From an uncultured Pelagibacteraceae bacterium (GTDB lineage: Bacteria; Pseudomonadota; Alphaproteobacteria; Pelagibacterales; Pelagibacteraceae), in the NCBI GenBank assembly GCA_902628525.1, contig CACOMZ010000002.1, positions 29,372 through 93,371 of the forward strand: DNA of 64,000 bases, written 5' to 3'. Positions 1 through 8,976 of the stretch are shown here, in pieces. A program made the position numbers and the translations under genes. Position 1 is the first letter of the stretch; every line of letters starts with the position of its first letter. The notes below the pieces were generated by a model that did no database searches, was not told the DNA's origin, and saw only the letters and a list, made by a program, of their open reading frames with translations.

Positions 1-20
1 ATGATCAAACTCTCAAGTTT
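1..20 (-). rRNA. rrs: 16S rRNA, 5' end only (gene runs off the left edge)
   Basis: Read on the minus strand, the first 19 bases give AACTTGAGAGTTTGATCAT. This is the conserved start of bacterial 16S rRNA (the universal 27F primer region), so the gene begins here and continues outside the window. Only about 20 nt of the gene are present. A promoter and leader with antitermination-like signals lie upstream on the same strand. The exact mature 5' end is inferred from homology. Confidence 0.85.
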
Positions 21-226
21 AAAAACGGCGCACACTAGCTTCCATATAAATTCTAAGAATAAAATTTATATGATGTTGAAGTGTGTACGACAAATTTCTG
101 GTAACCTTAACCGTCCACACTTCTCTTCTTAAATTTTTACTTTTTAAATAGCTAATTGAGCTAAAAAAGCTCAATAATCCTCACAAATTTATTGTATTCT
201 AATAATTTTACTGAGAAAGTTCAGTG
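21..226 (-). other. rRNA operon leader with processing and boxB/boxA-like signals
   Basis: This non-coding stretch separates the presumed rRNA promoter from 16S. Read on the minus strand it holds, in order, a small inverted repeat (210-225, ACTGA/TCAGT), a perfect 8-bp inverted repeat with a 5-nt T loop (155-175), a boxA-like GCTATTTAAAAA (141-152), and a longer imperfect hairpin with GTGTGGACG and CGTACACAC arms (81-120). The hairpin-then-boxA order is that of the NusB/NusE antitermination leader of E. coli rrn operons. The last hairpin may take part in leader processing. Roles are inferred from position and resemblance. Confidence 0.55.
141..175 (-). promoter_or_regulatory. boxB-boxA-like rRNA antitermination site
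   Basis: On the minus strand ATTGAGCT-TTTTT-AGCTCAAT forms a perfect stem-loop. It is followed at once by GCTATTTAAAAA, which matches the E. coli boxA core GCTCTTTAACA at about 9 of 11 positions. There is no T-run right after the stem, so an intrinsic terminator is unlikely. Placement between promoter and 16S supports a NusA/B/E/G antitermination role. Confidence 0.5.
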
Positions 227-254
227 CTTATAGGCTAAAATAATAGGAAATCAA
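227..254 (-). promoter_or_regulatory. Predicted rRNA operon promoter
   Basis: On the minus strand a -35-like TTGATT (249-254) and a -10-like TATAAG (227-232) are separated by 16 nt. They point towards 16S and leave a leader of roughly 200 nt. This is the best sigma70-type match in the gap between 16S and the divergent peptidase gene. The transcription start has not been determined. Confidence 0.5.
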
Positions 255-355
255 GCATATAACATTAAAAAAATTGGTAAAAATAGCCTATTTTTCAGTG
301 TTTTTTTTGATTTTTCCTCTCCTCTAAATTAATAATTGCAATTGTTTAATTCTAA

Positions 356-1648
356 ATGCTTAAAATATTTAAAAATAAATTAAAGAATAATTTAGAAATA
401 TTTGGATTAATAATTTTAATAATTTTTTTAAGTTTTTTCGCTGCTTATCTAAATTATAAGAAAGATGTTGAAAATAAAATTTACAATAATTTTATCGAAA
501 ATATTTACTTTGAAAAAACATTAAAGCATATTGTTTCAAATCTTGAGCCAAAGTTTAAAAAAATAAAACATAAAATAAAATCTGGTGAAACATTTGATGA
601 AATTTTACAAGGATATTCAATTGATAAGAAACAAATACTTAAAATTAAAAATTCTATTGAAAAAAAAACAAATCTTAACAAACTAAATACTAGACAAATT
701 TTATATTTTAGTATTGATAAAACTAATAACAAAATAGATGAATTTACATTTCAAATTTCAAATACAAAAAAAATATTTTTAAAAAGAAATATAAAAGATA
801 ATAACTTTAAAGATGAAATAATATCAATTCAATTAGATAAGAGAATTATTTTTAAAGAAAATATAATTTTTCAAAGCCTTTATAAGTCAGCTATTGATGA
901 AAATATTCCACCAAATACAATTATTGAATTTGCAAGAATTTATGGATTTCAAGTAGATTTTCAAAGAGATGTAAGAAAGAATGATAAATTCCAGATTCTA
1001 TATGAAATTTTTTTAAACGAAAATAATAAAATAGTTGAAACAGGAGAAATTCTTTTTGCAAATTTAGAGCTTAGTGGTCAAGACAATAGTTTATATTACT
1101 TTGATAAAGAGGGTAGTGAAGGTCATTACGATAAAAATGGAAAAAGTGTTAAAAAAGCTCTGATGAAAACCCCTATTAATGGAGCAAGACTTTCATCCTC
1201 ATTTGGAATGAGGAAACATCCTATAGATGGTTATAACAAAATGCATAGAGGTACTGACTTTGCTGCTCCACTTGGAACACCGATAATGGCTTCTGGTGAT
1301 GGAGTAATAAAAAAAGCAGCTTGGTGTGGAGGTGGTGGAAATTGTGTTGTTATAAAACATAATTCAACTTATCAAACTGTTTATGCTCATATGTCTAAAT
1401 TTGCTAGAGGTATAAAGCGTGGTATTAGAGTTAAACAAGGACAAATAATTGGCTATGTGGGATCTACAGGAAAATCTACTGGCCCACATTTACATTACGA
1501 AGTAATTATTAATGGAAAAAAAGTAAATTCACAAAAACTAAAACTTCCATCGGGAAAAATTCTAAAAGGAAATGAGAGAAAAATGTTCGAGACTCAAAAA
1601 ATTAAACTTAATGTACTAAAATCAGAAAAAATTATTGGATTAAATTAA
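356..1648 (+). CDS. M23 family peptidoglycan endopeptidase, membrane-anchored
   Basis: Predicted cell-wall DD-endopeptidase of the LytM/MepM type, which cuts peptidoglycan cross-links in the periplasm. The 430-residue protein has one N-terminal membrane segment (about residues 15-33). A LysM/OapA-like region follows (about 70-120). The C-terminal third is an M23 domain with the zinc motifs HRGTDFAAP (first His and Asp) and HLHYE (second His pair). All expected ligands are visible, so it is probably active rather than an EnvC/NlpD-type activator. It is transcribed away from the rRNA operon, and its last bases overlap the convergent DUF4167 gene. Similarity to E. coli MepM is by architecture only. 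Confidence 0.85.
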   Translation: MLKIFKNKLKNNLEIFGLIILIIFLSFFAAYLNYKKDVENKIYNNFIENIYFEKTLKHIVSNLEPKFKKIKHKIKSGETFDEILQGYSIDKKQILKIKNSIEKKTNLNKLNTRQILYFSIDKTNNKIDEFTFQISNTKKIFLKRNIKDNNFKDEIISIQLDKRIIFKENIIFQSLYKSAIDENIPPNTIIEFARIYGFQVDFQRDVRKNDKFQILYEIFLNENNKIVETGEILFANLELSGQDNSLYYFDKEGSEGHYDKNGKSVKKALMKTPINGARLSSSFGMRKHPIDGYNKMHRGTDFAAPLGTPIMASGDGVIKKAAWCGGGGNCVVIKHNSTYQTVYAHMSKFARGIKRGIRVKQGQIIGYVGSTGKSTGPHLHYEVIINGKKVNSQKLKLPSGKILKGNERKMFETQKIKLNVLKSEKIIGLN

Positions 1649-2109
1649 CTCATGTCTGCGATAGATTTTGCAGATTTTTTTGTCTCATCTTTATTGTGGT
1701 TTTCTTTAGAAATTTCCTCAGCATCATCAAGAATTTCGTTTGAAGGTACTGAAATCTCTTCTTTAGAAACTTGATTTGTCAAATTTTTATTTTCATCATT
1801 TTGAGAGAATTTTTCCTTTCTAAAGTTTTCTCTCTCAGTTAGTACTCTCGTAAAATGATCTGCATGTTGCAAATAATTTTCTGATAGTATTTTATCACCA
1901 TGGGATAATGCTTCCCTAGCTAAGTCATTATATTTTTCAATTAATTTTGCTGCATTATGATTATTTCGTCCTGGAGATTTTCTTTTAAAATTATCATTAT
2001 TTGAAAAGTTAGATGAAAACTTTTGTCTTTCCCCACTTGTTTTATAGCCTCGATCTGTTCTTCTAAAATTATTTCTTCTACTATTGTTATTATTTCTAAA
2101 AGTTACCAT
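1645..2109 (-). CDS. DUF4167 domain protein
   Basis: Small basic, Asn/Arg-rich protein of 154 residues. The N-terminus is low complexity (repeated NNN and RR). A conserved core of the type AAKLIEKYNDLAREALSHGD follows at about residues 55-95, then an acidic tail. The core matches DUF4167, an alphaproteobacterial family of unknown function often found directly after prmC. The Arg/Gly/Asn-rich start suggests RNA or nucleic acid binding, which is inference. It is the last gene of the lysC-ispG-prfA-prmC operon, 12 nt downstream of prmC, and shares 4 nt with the convergent peptidase gene. Confidence 0.8.
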   Translation of the reverse strand: MVTFRNNNNSRRNNFRRTDRGYKTSGERQKFSSNFSNNDNFKRKSPGRNNHNAAKLIEKYNDLAREALSHGDKILSENYLQHADHFTRVLTERENFRKEKFSQNDENKNLTNQVSKEEISVPSNEILDDAEEISKENHNKDETKKSAKSIADMS

Positions 2110-2121
2110 GATTAATATCGA

Positions 2122-2964
2122 TTATATTTTAGTACAAACAAAACAACGATAATTGTTTGCAATATCTTTTTGTATTTTGTTTATATAAAAACCTTCTTTA
2201 TTTAATATTTTTGCAACTTTATTTTTCTGATCAAATCCAATTTCTAAAATAAACTTGCCATTAATTTTTATCAGTTCAGACGATTTTTTTATTACTTTTC
2301 TGATTTCTGATAATCCGTCTAGTCCACCATCTAAAGCCAACCTTGGCTCAAATCTACTAATATCCTCTTCCAAATATTTTATATTGTTTTTTTTAATATA
2401 TGGAGGATTAGATAAGACTAAATCATATTTGCCTAAAAAGAATTTGTCAACATTTGATTTATACAATTTTAGCCTAGAATAAACTTTTAATTTTAAAGCG
2501 TTGATTTTACTTATGTTTAAACATTTATTGCTAGCATCTATACCAGTACCATAGAAACTTTTCCTCTCTTTCAATATAGATAATAATATACACCCTGAAC
2601 CAATACCTATATCAAGAATGTGTAAATTTTTTTTTTGTTTAGTAAGTTCTAATACGTTTTCAACTATTAATTCAGTTTCTGGACGAGGTATTAATGTGTG
2701 GGAATTAACATAAAATTCAGAATTCCAAAAAAATTTTTTATTAGTTATATAAGCAACTGGTTTTCTTAATGATCTTTTACCAATTAGTTTTTTATATAAT
2801 TTAAAATCTTCCTCATTTATTGTTTGTGACGAATTTAATATTATAAATTTTCTATCTTTATTCAGAGCCTTAGCCATTAAAATTTCTGAATCTAAGTTTG
2901 CAGTTAAAATCGATTTATCTTTTAAAATTTTTGCTCCTTCGCAAATTGCTGTATGAATATCCAT
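2122..2964 (-). CDS. prmC: Peptide chain release factor N5-glutamine methyltransferase
   Basis: SAM-dependent enzyme that methylates the glutamine of the GGQ motif in release factors 1 and 2, raising termination efficiency. The 280-residue length is usual for PrmC. The SAM-binding motif DIGIGSGC lies in the middle and the glutamine-methyltransferase signature NPPY near residue 190. The N-terminal helical region precedes a PRPETE motif typical of the family. Its substrate prfA lies directly upstream with no spacer, the usual prfA-prmC pairing, so the two are co-transcribed. Confidence 0.95.
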   Translation of the reverse strand: MDIHTAICEGAKILKDKSILTANLDSEILMAKALNKDRKFIILNSSQTINEEDFKLYKKLIGKRSLRKPVAYITNKKFFWNSEFYVNSHTLIPRPETELIVENVLELTKQKKNLHILDIGIGSGCILLSILKERKSFYGTGIDASNKCLNISKINALKLKVYSRLKLYKSNVDKFFLGKYDLVLSNPPYIKKNNIKYLEEDISRFEPRLALDGGLDGLSEIRKVIKKSSELIKINGKFILEIGFDQKNKVAKILNKEGFYINKIQKDIANNYRCFVCTKI

Positions 2965-4038
2965 TTAATTTAAATTACTTAAACTTTCTTCTTGAGCCTG
3001 TAATGTCAAGGCTTCTATCATTTCATCAAACACTTCGCCCTCTAAAAATTCATTTAACTTATGAATCGTTAAATTTATCCTATGATCGGTTACCCTACCC
3101 TGAGGAAAATTGTAAGTTCTAATTCTTTCAGATCTGTCACCTGTACCTATTTTAGTTTTACGATCTTGAGATCTCTCTTGATCTATTCTTGATCTTTCTA
3201 ATTCATACAAACGTGCCCTTAAAATCTTCATCCCTTTTGCTTTATTTTTATGCTGGGATTTTTCATCTTGTTGAGAAACTGAAATTCCTGTTGGTATATG
3301 AGTTATTCTTACAGCACTATCTGTCGTGTTTACAGATTGTCCCCCTGGTCCTCCTGCTCTAAAAACATCGATTCTTAAATCGATGTCATTAATCTTTAAA
3401 TCTACTTCCTCAACCTCTGGCAATACTGCGACTGTAGCTGCTGAAGTGTGAACTCTTCCTTGAGTTTCTGTATCTGGTACTCTTTGAACTCTATGAACTC
3501 CACTTTCATATTTTAAAGTTGAATATATATTTCTACCTTTTATTGATGCAATTACTTCTTTTAAACCACCAGCATCACTCCTCGAAATAGAAATTAATTC
3601 TAGTAACCATTTTTTTTTATGGCTAACTTTTTCATACATTTTGAATAAATCCGATGCAAATAAACTTGCCTCTAATCCTCCTGTGCCTGCTCTAATTTCT
3701 AATATAGCATTTTTTTTATCTGCCTCATCTTTAGGTAATAAGAATAACTTTAACTTTTTTTCATTAATTTCATGCTTACTTTGTAACTGTAACAGTTCAG
3801 ACTCTGCCATTCTTTTTAATTCCTCATCACTGGAATTATCATTTAATATTTTATTCAATTCCTCTTTTTCATTTTGAAAAGAAATATATTCTTTTGCATA
3901 TGTAATAATTTCATTTACATCAGAGTATTCTTTAGATTTTTCTGCAAATAATTTTTTGTCTATATCTCCTGAAGATAAATCCTTTTCTAGAGAGGAATGC
4001 TTTAAAATTAATTCCTCAATTGTTTTGATCGGAATCAT
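2965..4038 (-). CDS. prfA: Peptide chain release factor 1
   Basis: RF1 reads UAA and UAG stop codons and triggers peptide release. The 357-residue protein carries the catalytic GGQ motif (GGPGGQSVN) and the RF1-type anticodon-mimic PxT as PDT in RVPDTETQG, which separates it from RF2 (SPF). Length and domain order match the family. It lies between ispG (2-nt gap) and prmC (no gap). PrmC is predicted to methylate its GGQ glutamine. Confidence 0.97.
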   Translation of the reverse strand: MIPIKTIEELILKHSSLEKDLSSGDIDKKLFAEKSKEYSDVNEIITYAKEYISFQNEKEELNKILNDNSSDEELKRMAESELLQLQSKHEINEKKLKLFLLPKDEADKKNAILEIRAGTGGLEASLFASDLFKMYEKVSHKKKWLLELISISRSDAGGLKEVIASIKGRNIYSTLKYESGVHRVQRVPDTETQGRVHTSAATVAVLPEVEEVDLKINDIDLRIDVFRAGGPGGQSVNTTDSAVRITHIPTGISVSQQDEKSQHKNKAKGMKILRARLYELERSRIDQERSQDRKTKIGTGDRSERIRTYNFPQGRVTDHRINLTIHKLNEFLEGEVFDEMIEALTLQAQEESLSNLN

Positions 4039-4040
4039 AG

Positions 4041-5135
4041 TTAACTCTCTAATTCAGATACTTTTTTCTCAACTTCTCTCACAACTTTTTCAATTATATC
4101 AGTCGTCAAAACTTTCTCATTTTGTACACCAGATAGATAGAGCATATTATTACCTTTACCACCTCCTGTAATTCCAACATCTGTCATTGCAGCTTCTCCT
4201 GGACCATTAACAACGCAACCAATAATTGATAGAGTTATAGGTGCTTTTATATGAGATAGTCTTTCCTCTAAAATTTTAACAGTATCAATTACTTGAAACG
4301 CTTGTCTAGCACAAGATGGGCAAGATATTATTTTTACTCCTCTATTTCTTAAATTAAGTGACTTTAATATCTCATTTCCTATTCTTACTTCCTGAGTAGG
4401 GTCATCTGACAATGAAATTCTTATTGTATCACCGATTCCATCCATCAGTAAGTTTCCAAGTCCAATTGATGACTTTATACTGCCAGTAACAAAACTACCT
4501 GCCTCTGTAATACCTAAATGCAATGGATAATCTGTTACTTTAGATAGTTGTCTATATGCCGCTATTGAGAGAAAGACATCTGATGATTTTACACTTAATT
4601 TGAAATTAAAAAAATCTTTATCCTCTAAAATTTTTATATTTCTAAGGGCACTCTCAACTAATGCCTCAGGGCAGGGTTCTTTAAATTTTTCTAGTATATC
4701 TCTTTCTAATGAACCTGCATTTACTCCAATTCTAATTGAGCAATCATTATTTTTTGCAGCTTTCAATACTTCATAAATTTTTTTTTCGTCTCCTATGTTT
4801 CCTGGATTAATTCTTAAACAGCTAGCTCCATTTTCTGCTGCCTCAATAGCTCTTTTATAATGGAAATGAATGTCTGCAACTACCGGGATTGAAACATGTT
4901 TTATTATTTCTTTCAAAGATGACGTTGAACCTTCATCGGGACAAGATACTCTTACAATGTCAGCACCCTCCTCGGCTATATCATTAATTTGATTTATAGT
5001 TGCTTTAACATCTGTTGTTAAAGTATTAGTCATAGATTGTACTGAGATTGGATTAGCACCCCCAACTTTTACTTTTCCAACACTCACAACTTTCGTTTTT
5101 CTTCTTTTAATATCTCTAAAAGGTCTTACGCTCAT
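4041..5135 (-). CDS. ispG: 4-hydroxy-3-methylbut-2-en-1-yl diphosphate synthase (MEP pathway)
   Basis: Iron-sulfur enzyme that converts MEcPP to HMBPP in the MEP isoprenoid pathway. The 364-residue protein has the TIM-barrel start of GcpE ([11 protein letters not shown]) and the C-terminal 4Fe-4S ligands in SCPSCAR and [10 protein letters not shown], which also contains the catalytic glutamate. Length is that of the bacterial form without the extra plant domain. It sits 2 nt after lysC and 2 nt before prfA, so it shares their operon. In several other alphaproteobacteria I recall ptsP in this slot instead. Confidence 0.95.
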   Translation of the reverse strand: MSVRPFRDIKRRKTKVVSVGKVKVGGANPISVQSMTNTLTTDVKATINQINDIAEEGADIVRVSCPDEGSTSSLKEIIKHVSIPVVADIHFHYKRAIEAAENGASCLRINPGNIGDEKKIYEVLKAAKNNDCSIRIGVNAGSLERDILEKFKEPCPEALVESALRNIKILEDKDFFNFKLSVKSSDVFLSIAAYRQLSKVTDYPLHLGITEAGSFVTGSIKSSIGLGNLLMDGIGDTIRISLSDDPTQEVRIGNEILKSLNLRNRGVKIISCPSCARQAFQVIDTVKILEERLSHIKAPITLSIIGCVVNGPGEAAMTDVGITGGGKGNNMLYLSGVQNEKVLTTDIIEKVVREVEKKVSELES

Positions 5136-5137
5136 TA

Positions 5138-6349
5138 TTAGTCTAATTTAAATTCTTTATGTAAAGTAGCTATTGCTCTTTTAACATGCTTAGCTGAAAC
5201 TAGAACTGAAATTTTTATTTCAGAAGTAGAAATAACCAAAATATTAATCTTTTTTGATGCTAGTGCCTGAAACATTCTGTATGTAATTCCTGGAGTAGTT
5301 ATCATTCCTACACCTATAATTGAAACTTTAGAAACACTTTTATCAAATGATAATTTTTTAAAAGAGATTTTTTTATTTTCTTTAATTAATTTTTCTGTTT
5401 TTTTTAAATCATCAGATTTAATTGTGAATGTAAGATCAGTCTCTTTTCCATCTAAAGAAATATTTTGAACTACCATATCTACATTAATAAGATTTTTTGA
5501 TAATGGTTTAAAAATTGATGCAGCAACTCCTGGCCTATCTTTCACTCCGACAATTGTAATTTTCGCGTCATTTTTTGTTGAAGATATTCCTGTGATAATT
5601 TGGTCGCTAAATGCCTTTTTAGAGTCTGTTATCAATGTTCCAGATTTTGAAACAAATGAAGATTTTACCTTAATATCTATTTTATTTAACTTTGCATCTT
5701 GAACAGATGTTGGCTGCATTACTTTTGATCCTAATGATGCCATTTCTAACATTTCATCATAGAAAATTTTTTTAATTTTTTTTGCATTTTTGTATTGCCT
5801 TGGATCAGTAGTATAAACACCATCCACATCTGTATAAATTATACACTCATCAGCTTTAATAAATTTCGCAAGCATAATAGCTGTTGCATCAGATCCACTT
5901 CTTCCAATTGTTGTAATTCTATAATCATTACTAACACCTTGAAAACCTGTGATTATTGGTGTTCCTCCTGATTTGAGATAATTACTTAATCCCTTAATAC
6001 CAACCGAGCTAATTCTTGCGCTTGAATGTGGTCCATCTGTTAAGATAGGTAATTGCCAAGATAACCAAGATCTTGATTTAATTCCGATGTGATTTAATCT
6101 ACCCGCTATAAGTGCACATGATACTTGTTCTCCAGTAGAAACTAATGCATCATATTCAGCTGTATTAAAATTATTACTAATTAATTTTGATTTATTTACC
6201 AAATCATTTGTCACACCACTCATAGCTGAAGAGACAACAATTACTTTATTTTTTTTCTTTTTATAAAAAGCAATTATTTTACATACCTTTTTAATTCTAT
6301 CTATGCTTCCTACAGAAGTTCCACCAAATTTTAATACAACTGTTTTCAT
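5138..6349 (-). CDS. lysC: Aspartate kinase
   Basis: Phosphorylates L-aspartate, the first step to lysine/DAP, threonine and methionine. The 403-residue protein starts with the kinase motif KFGGTSVGS, has an amino acid kinase domain to about residue 240 ([18 protein letters not shown]), and ends in two ACT domains that normally bind feedback inhibitors. It is the first gene of a minus-strand operon with ispG, prfA, prmC and DUF4167, and is divergent from ubiG. dapD and dapE of the same pathway lie further on in this window. Confidence 0.96.
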   Translation of the reverse strand: MKTVVLKFGGTSVGSIDRIKKVCKIIAFYKKKKNKVIVVSSAMSGVTNDLVNKSKLISNNFNTAEYDALVSTGEQVSCALIAGRLNHIGIKSRSWLSWQLPILTDGPHSSARISSVGIKGLSNYLKSGGTPIITGFQGVSNDYRITTIGRSGSDATAIMLAKFIKADECIIYTDVDGVYTTDPRQYKNAKKIKKIFYDEMLEMASLGSKVMQPTSVQDAKLNKIDIKVKSSFVSKSGTLITDSKKAFSDQIITGISSTKNDAKITIVGVKDRPGVAASIFKPLSKNLINVDMVVQNISLDGKETDLTFTIKSDDLKKTEKLIKENKKISFKKLSFDKSVSKVSIIGVGMITTPGITYRMFQALASKKINILVISTSEIKISVLVSAKHVKRAIATLHKEFKLD

Positions 6350-6423
6350 TTAAGTTTTAATTCTTAATATTTAATAAATATTGATAAAATACATCTTAAT
6401 TGTTATGTCAACTATTTATAATA

Positions 6424-7146
6424 ATGACCAGTGTAAATAAAAAAGAAATAGAAAAGTTTTCTAAAATAGCTGCTGAATGGTGGGATCCAGAAGGAAAATT
6501 TAAACCATTACATAAATTTAACCCAATAAGAATTAAGTATATTAAAGAAAATATTATTCATAATTTTAAATTAAAAAATAAATCCCAATCTTTATCAGGA
6601 ATAAATATTTTAGATATTGGATGTGGTGGAGGTTTACTATCTGAACCAATGTCTAGAATGGGAGCAAATGTAACGGGTATTGATGCATCTGATAAAAATA
6701 TAAAAATTGCAAAACTTCATTCAAAAAAAAATAAACTAAAAATTAATTATTTATGTTCCTCACCTGAAAAGCTAAAAATTAAAAAAAAATTTGATGTTAT
6801 TTTAAATATGGAAATTGTTGAACACGTGGAAGATATAGATTTTTTTTTAAAGTCTTGCTCAAAACTTTTAAAAAAAAATGGACTAATGTTTGTTGCAACA
6901 ATAAATAAAACTTTGAAATCTTATCTTTTTGCGATTATTGGAGCTGAGTATGTTTTGAGGTGGCTACCAATTGGAACACACGAATGGGAAAAATTTGTTA
7001 AACCTGAGGATCTTAAAAAAATTTTAATAAAATATGATTTATCTCTCAATAAATTAGAGGGTATGAATTTTAATTTTGTAAAGGATGAATGGAATATTTC
7101 TAGAGATTTATCCGTAAATTATATAGCAAAGTTTATTAAAAACTAA
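6424..7146 (+). CDS. ubiG: Ubiquinone biosynthesis O-methyltransferase
   Basis: SAM-dependent enzyme performing both O-methylations in ubiquinone synthesis. The SAM motif is DIGCGGGLLSEPM, and the N-terminal FSKIAAEWWDPEGKFKPLH block is characteristic of UbiG. The ATG at 6424 is chosen over the upstream one at 6400 because homology begins at MTSVNKKEIEKF, giving 240 residues. It is divergent from lysC, an arrangement common in alphaproteobacteria. Its end overlaps the convergent DUF1178 gene by 4 nt. Confidence 0.93.
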   Translation: MTSVNKKEIEKFSKIAAEWWDPEGKFKPLHKFNPIRIKYIKENIIHNFKLKNKSQSLSGINILDIGCGGGLLSEPMSRMGANVTGIDASDKNIKIAKLHSKKNKLKINYLCSSPEKLKIKKKFDVILNMEIVEHVEDIDFFLKSCSKLLKKNGLMFVATINKTLKSYLFAIIGAEYVLRWLPIGTHEWEKFVKPEDLKKILIKYDLSLNKLEGMNFNFVKDEWNISRDLSVNYIAKFIKN

Positions 7147-7571
7147 TTTTCTTTTTCATCTATCCAAGGTATCATCTGAGCATCTATACCTTCTTCTTTT
7201 AATTCTTTTAAATCTTCCCTCGACGCACTTCCATAAATACCTTTTGATTTTTTTTTACCATTATAATGAATTGATCTAGCCTCATATGCAAAATTATCAC
7301 CAACATATTTGAAATTATCTTTAATAAATTTTTGATAATCCTTTATAGTTTTTTTGATTTTATTATATTTTTCTAAATCTATTTTTTTATCTGTTTTTGA
7401 TTTACTATTAATTAATTGAGGAGACATTATAGTTTTTTCAACTTTGTATGAGTTGCAATTATGGCAATTCAAAAGTTTTTTCTTTTTCAATTTTTCATAT
7501 TCGTTTGAAGATGCAAACCAACTATCAAAATTTAAATCACAGTTGTTACAGATGAGTTTATATTTAATCAT
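7143..7571 (-). CDS. DUF1178 family zinc-ribbon-like protein
   Basis: Uncharacterised 142-residue protein. The N-terminus has two Cys pairs (CNNC and CHNC) that look like a zinc ribbon and match DUF1178 (YKLICNNCDLNFDSWFASS). The middle is Lys-rich, and the C-terminal block ARSIHYNGKKKSKGIYG is conserved in the family. Function is unknown. It lies 38 nt downstream of argJ on the same strand and is probably co-transcribed. Confidence 0.82.
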   Translation of the reverse strand: MIKYKLICNNCDLNFDSWFASSNEYEKLKKKKLLNCHNCNSYKVEKTIMSPQLINSKSKTDKKIDLEKYNKIKKTIKDYQKFIKDNFKYVGDNFAYEARSIHYNGKKKSKGIYGSASREDLKELKEEGIDAQMIPWIDEKEN

Positions 7572-7609
7572 AATTCTTAATTAATTATACTTTCTAATTT
7601 TTCAATAAG

Positions 7610-8911
7610 TTAACTTCTATAATCTGCATTAATTTCAATATATTTTTTCGTTAAATCCATTGTATAAGCTGTAAAGTTTTTATTTCCCGTAAAAGCTTCA
7701 ATTTTAATTTCTATATTTTCTCTTTTCATATAATTTGCTGTTTGTTTTTCATCATACTTTTGATTTAATTTTCCACCTTCAACAATTGGTATATCTCCAA
7801 ACTTAATTGATAATTTATTTAGATTAATTTTAGGTCCCGCTTTACCAATTGCCATTATTACTCGTCCCCAATTTGGGTCTTCTCCAGCAATTGCGGTTTT
7901 TACTAATGGAGAATTTGCAACTGAAAAAGCAATTTTTTTTGCATCTATCTCATTTTTACACTTACTCACATTTATTGAAATAAATTTTGATGCTCCTTCG
8001 CCATCTGAAACAACTCTTTTAGCTAGATTTAAAAGAACATTGTTTAAAGCTTTGTCAAAATTTTTAATTTTATTTTCGTTTATATTTTTCACTTGGGTAT
8101 TTTTTACTTCATTAGTTGCAAAAATAGTTACCATATCGTTGGTACTAGTATCACCGTCACAAGAAATAGCGTTAAATGTATTAGTTATATTTTTTTTTAA
8201 TAACTTTCCTAAAATATCGTTAGATAAGGTTGCATCAGTAAATATATATGCAAGAGTTGTAGCCATATTTGGATATATCATTCCTGATCCTTTTGCTATT
8301 CCATATATTTTTACTTTTTCACTTCCAATATGACATACCTCCATAGCTAATTTTGGCTTTGTATCCGTGGTCATGATTGCAAGTGCTGCCTTCATCCAAA
8401 TAAATTTATTTTGGGTGTAACGAATTTTATTTATTAAATTTGGAATATTATTAGAAATTTTTTCATATGGAAAGATTTCTCCAATAGTGCCAGTGCAGCC
8501 AAAAATTATATTTTTTGTGGAAATTTTCTTAGGATTATCCTCATCTTCCTCTTGTTTTTTATTTAATTGTTTTGCTGTTAAATCTGCTATTTTTTTTAAA
8601 CTTTCATAACCTTGCCTTCCTGTGAACGCATTTGCATTTCTTGTATTTACAATAAGAGAATATATTTTTTTTGGTCTTTGGTTAATATTCCATTTTATAT
8701 TTTCAGATACTATTTTTGATTGGGTATAGACAGAAGCATAATTCGCGCCTTCTCTGAAATAGAACATTGTTAAATCATCTCTGATATCTTTATATAAATT
8801 TGCAGAAACAACTGAAATTGAAAGACCATCTAAATGATCAAGGTCTTGAAAATCAATCATTTTAGTATTTTTTGATTGAGATGATAAAAAATTTGTTAAA
8901 TTAATTCCCAT
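7610..8911 (-). CDS. argJ: Glutamate N-acetyltransferase / N-acetylglutamate synthase
   Basis: Transfers the acetyl group from N-acetylornithine to glutamate, recycling acetyl in arginine synthesis; some forms also use acetyl-CoA. The 433-residue protein has the self-cleavage region GSGMIYPNMATTL, where a threonine becomes the N-terminal nucleophile of the beta chain. It also has GDTSTNDMV and EDPNWGR, both typical of ArgJ. argB, argD and argF are elsewhere in this window. It is divergent from secA, with a 65-nt gap that must hold both promoters. Confidence 0.94.
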   Translation of the reverse strand: MGINLTNFLSSQSKNTKMIDFQDLDHLDGLSISVVSANLYKDIRDDLTMFYFREGANYASVYTQSKIVSENIKWNINQRPKKIYSLIVNTRNANAFTGRQGYESLKKIADLTAKQLNKKQEEDEDNPKKISTKNIIFGCTGTIGEIFPYEKISNNIPNLINKIRYTQNKFIWMKAALAIMTTDTKPKLAMEVCHIGSEKVKIYGIAKGSGMIYPNMATTLAYIFTDATLSNDILGKLLKKNITNTFNAISCDGDTSTNDMVTIFATNEVKNTQVKNINENKIKNFDKALNNVLLNLAKRVVSDGEGASKFISINVSKCKNEIDAKKIAFSVANSPLVKTAIAGEDPNWGRVIMAIGKAGPKINLNKLSIKFGDIPIVEGGKLNQKYDEKQTANYMKRENIEIKIEAFTGNKNFTAYTMDLTKKYIEINADYRS

Positions 8912-8976
8912 ATTGTTTAAATTATTTATTTAATACATATATTAAACAATATAAGTAAAGAATAAATCAAATAGTA

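Noticed and set aside
1-132. 43-codon ORF starting ATGATCAAACTC at the left edge
   Set aside because: Its first bases are the complement of the 16S rRNA 5' end and the rest is the rRNA leader on the minus strand.
155-175. Inverted repeat as an intrinsic terminator
   Set aside because: No T-run follows the stem on either strand and it lies between promoter and 16S, where an antitermination hairpin is more sensible.
505-732. 75-codon minus-strand ORF inside the M23 peptidase gene
   Set aside because: Hydrophobic shadow of an AT-rich, Lys/Asn-rich gene; many track entries of this type (for example 3641-3877, 24484-24678, 46076-46558) are rejected for the same reason.
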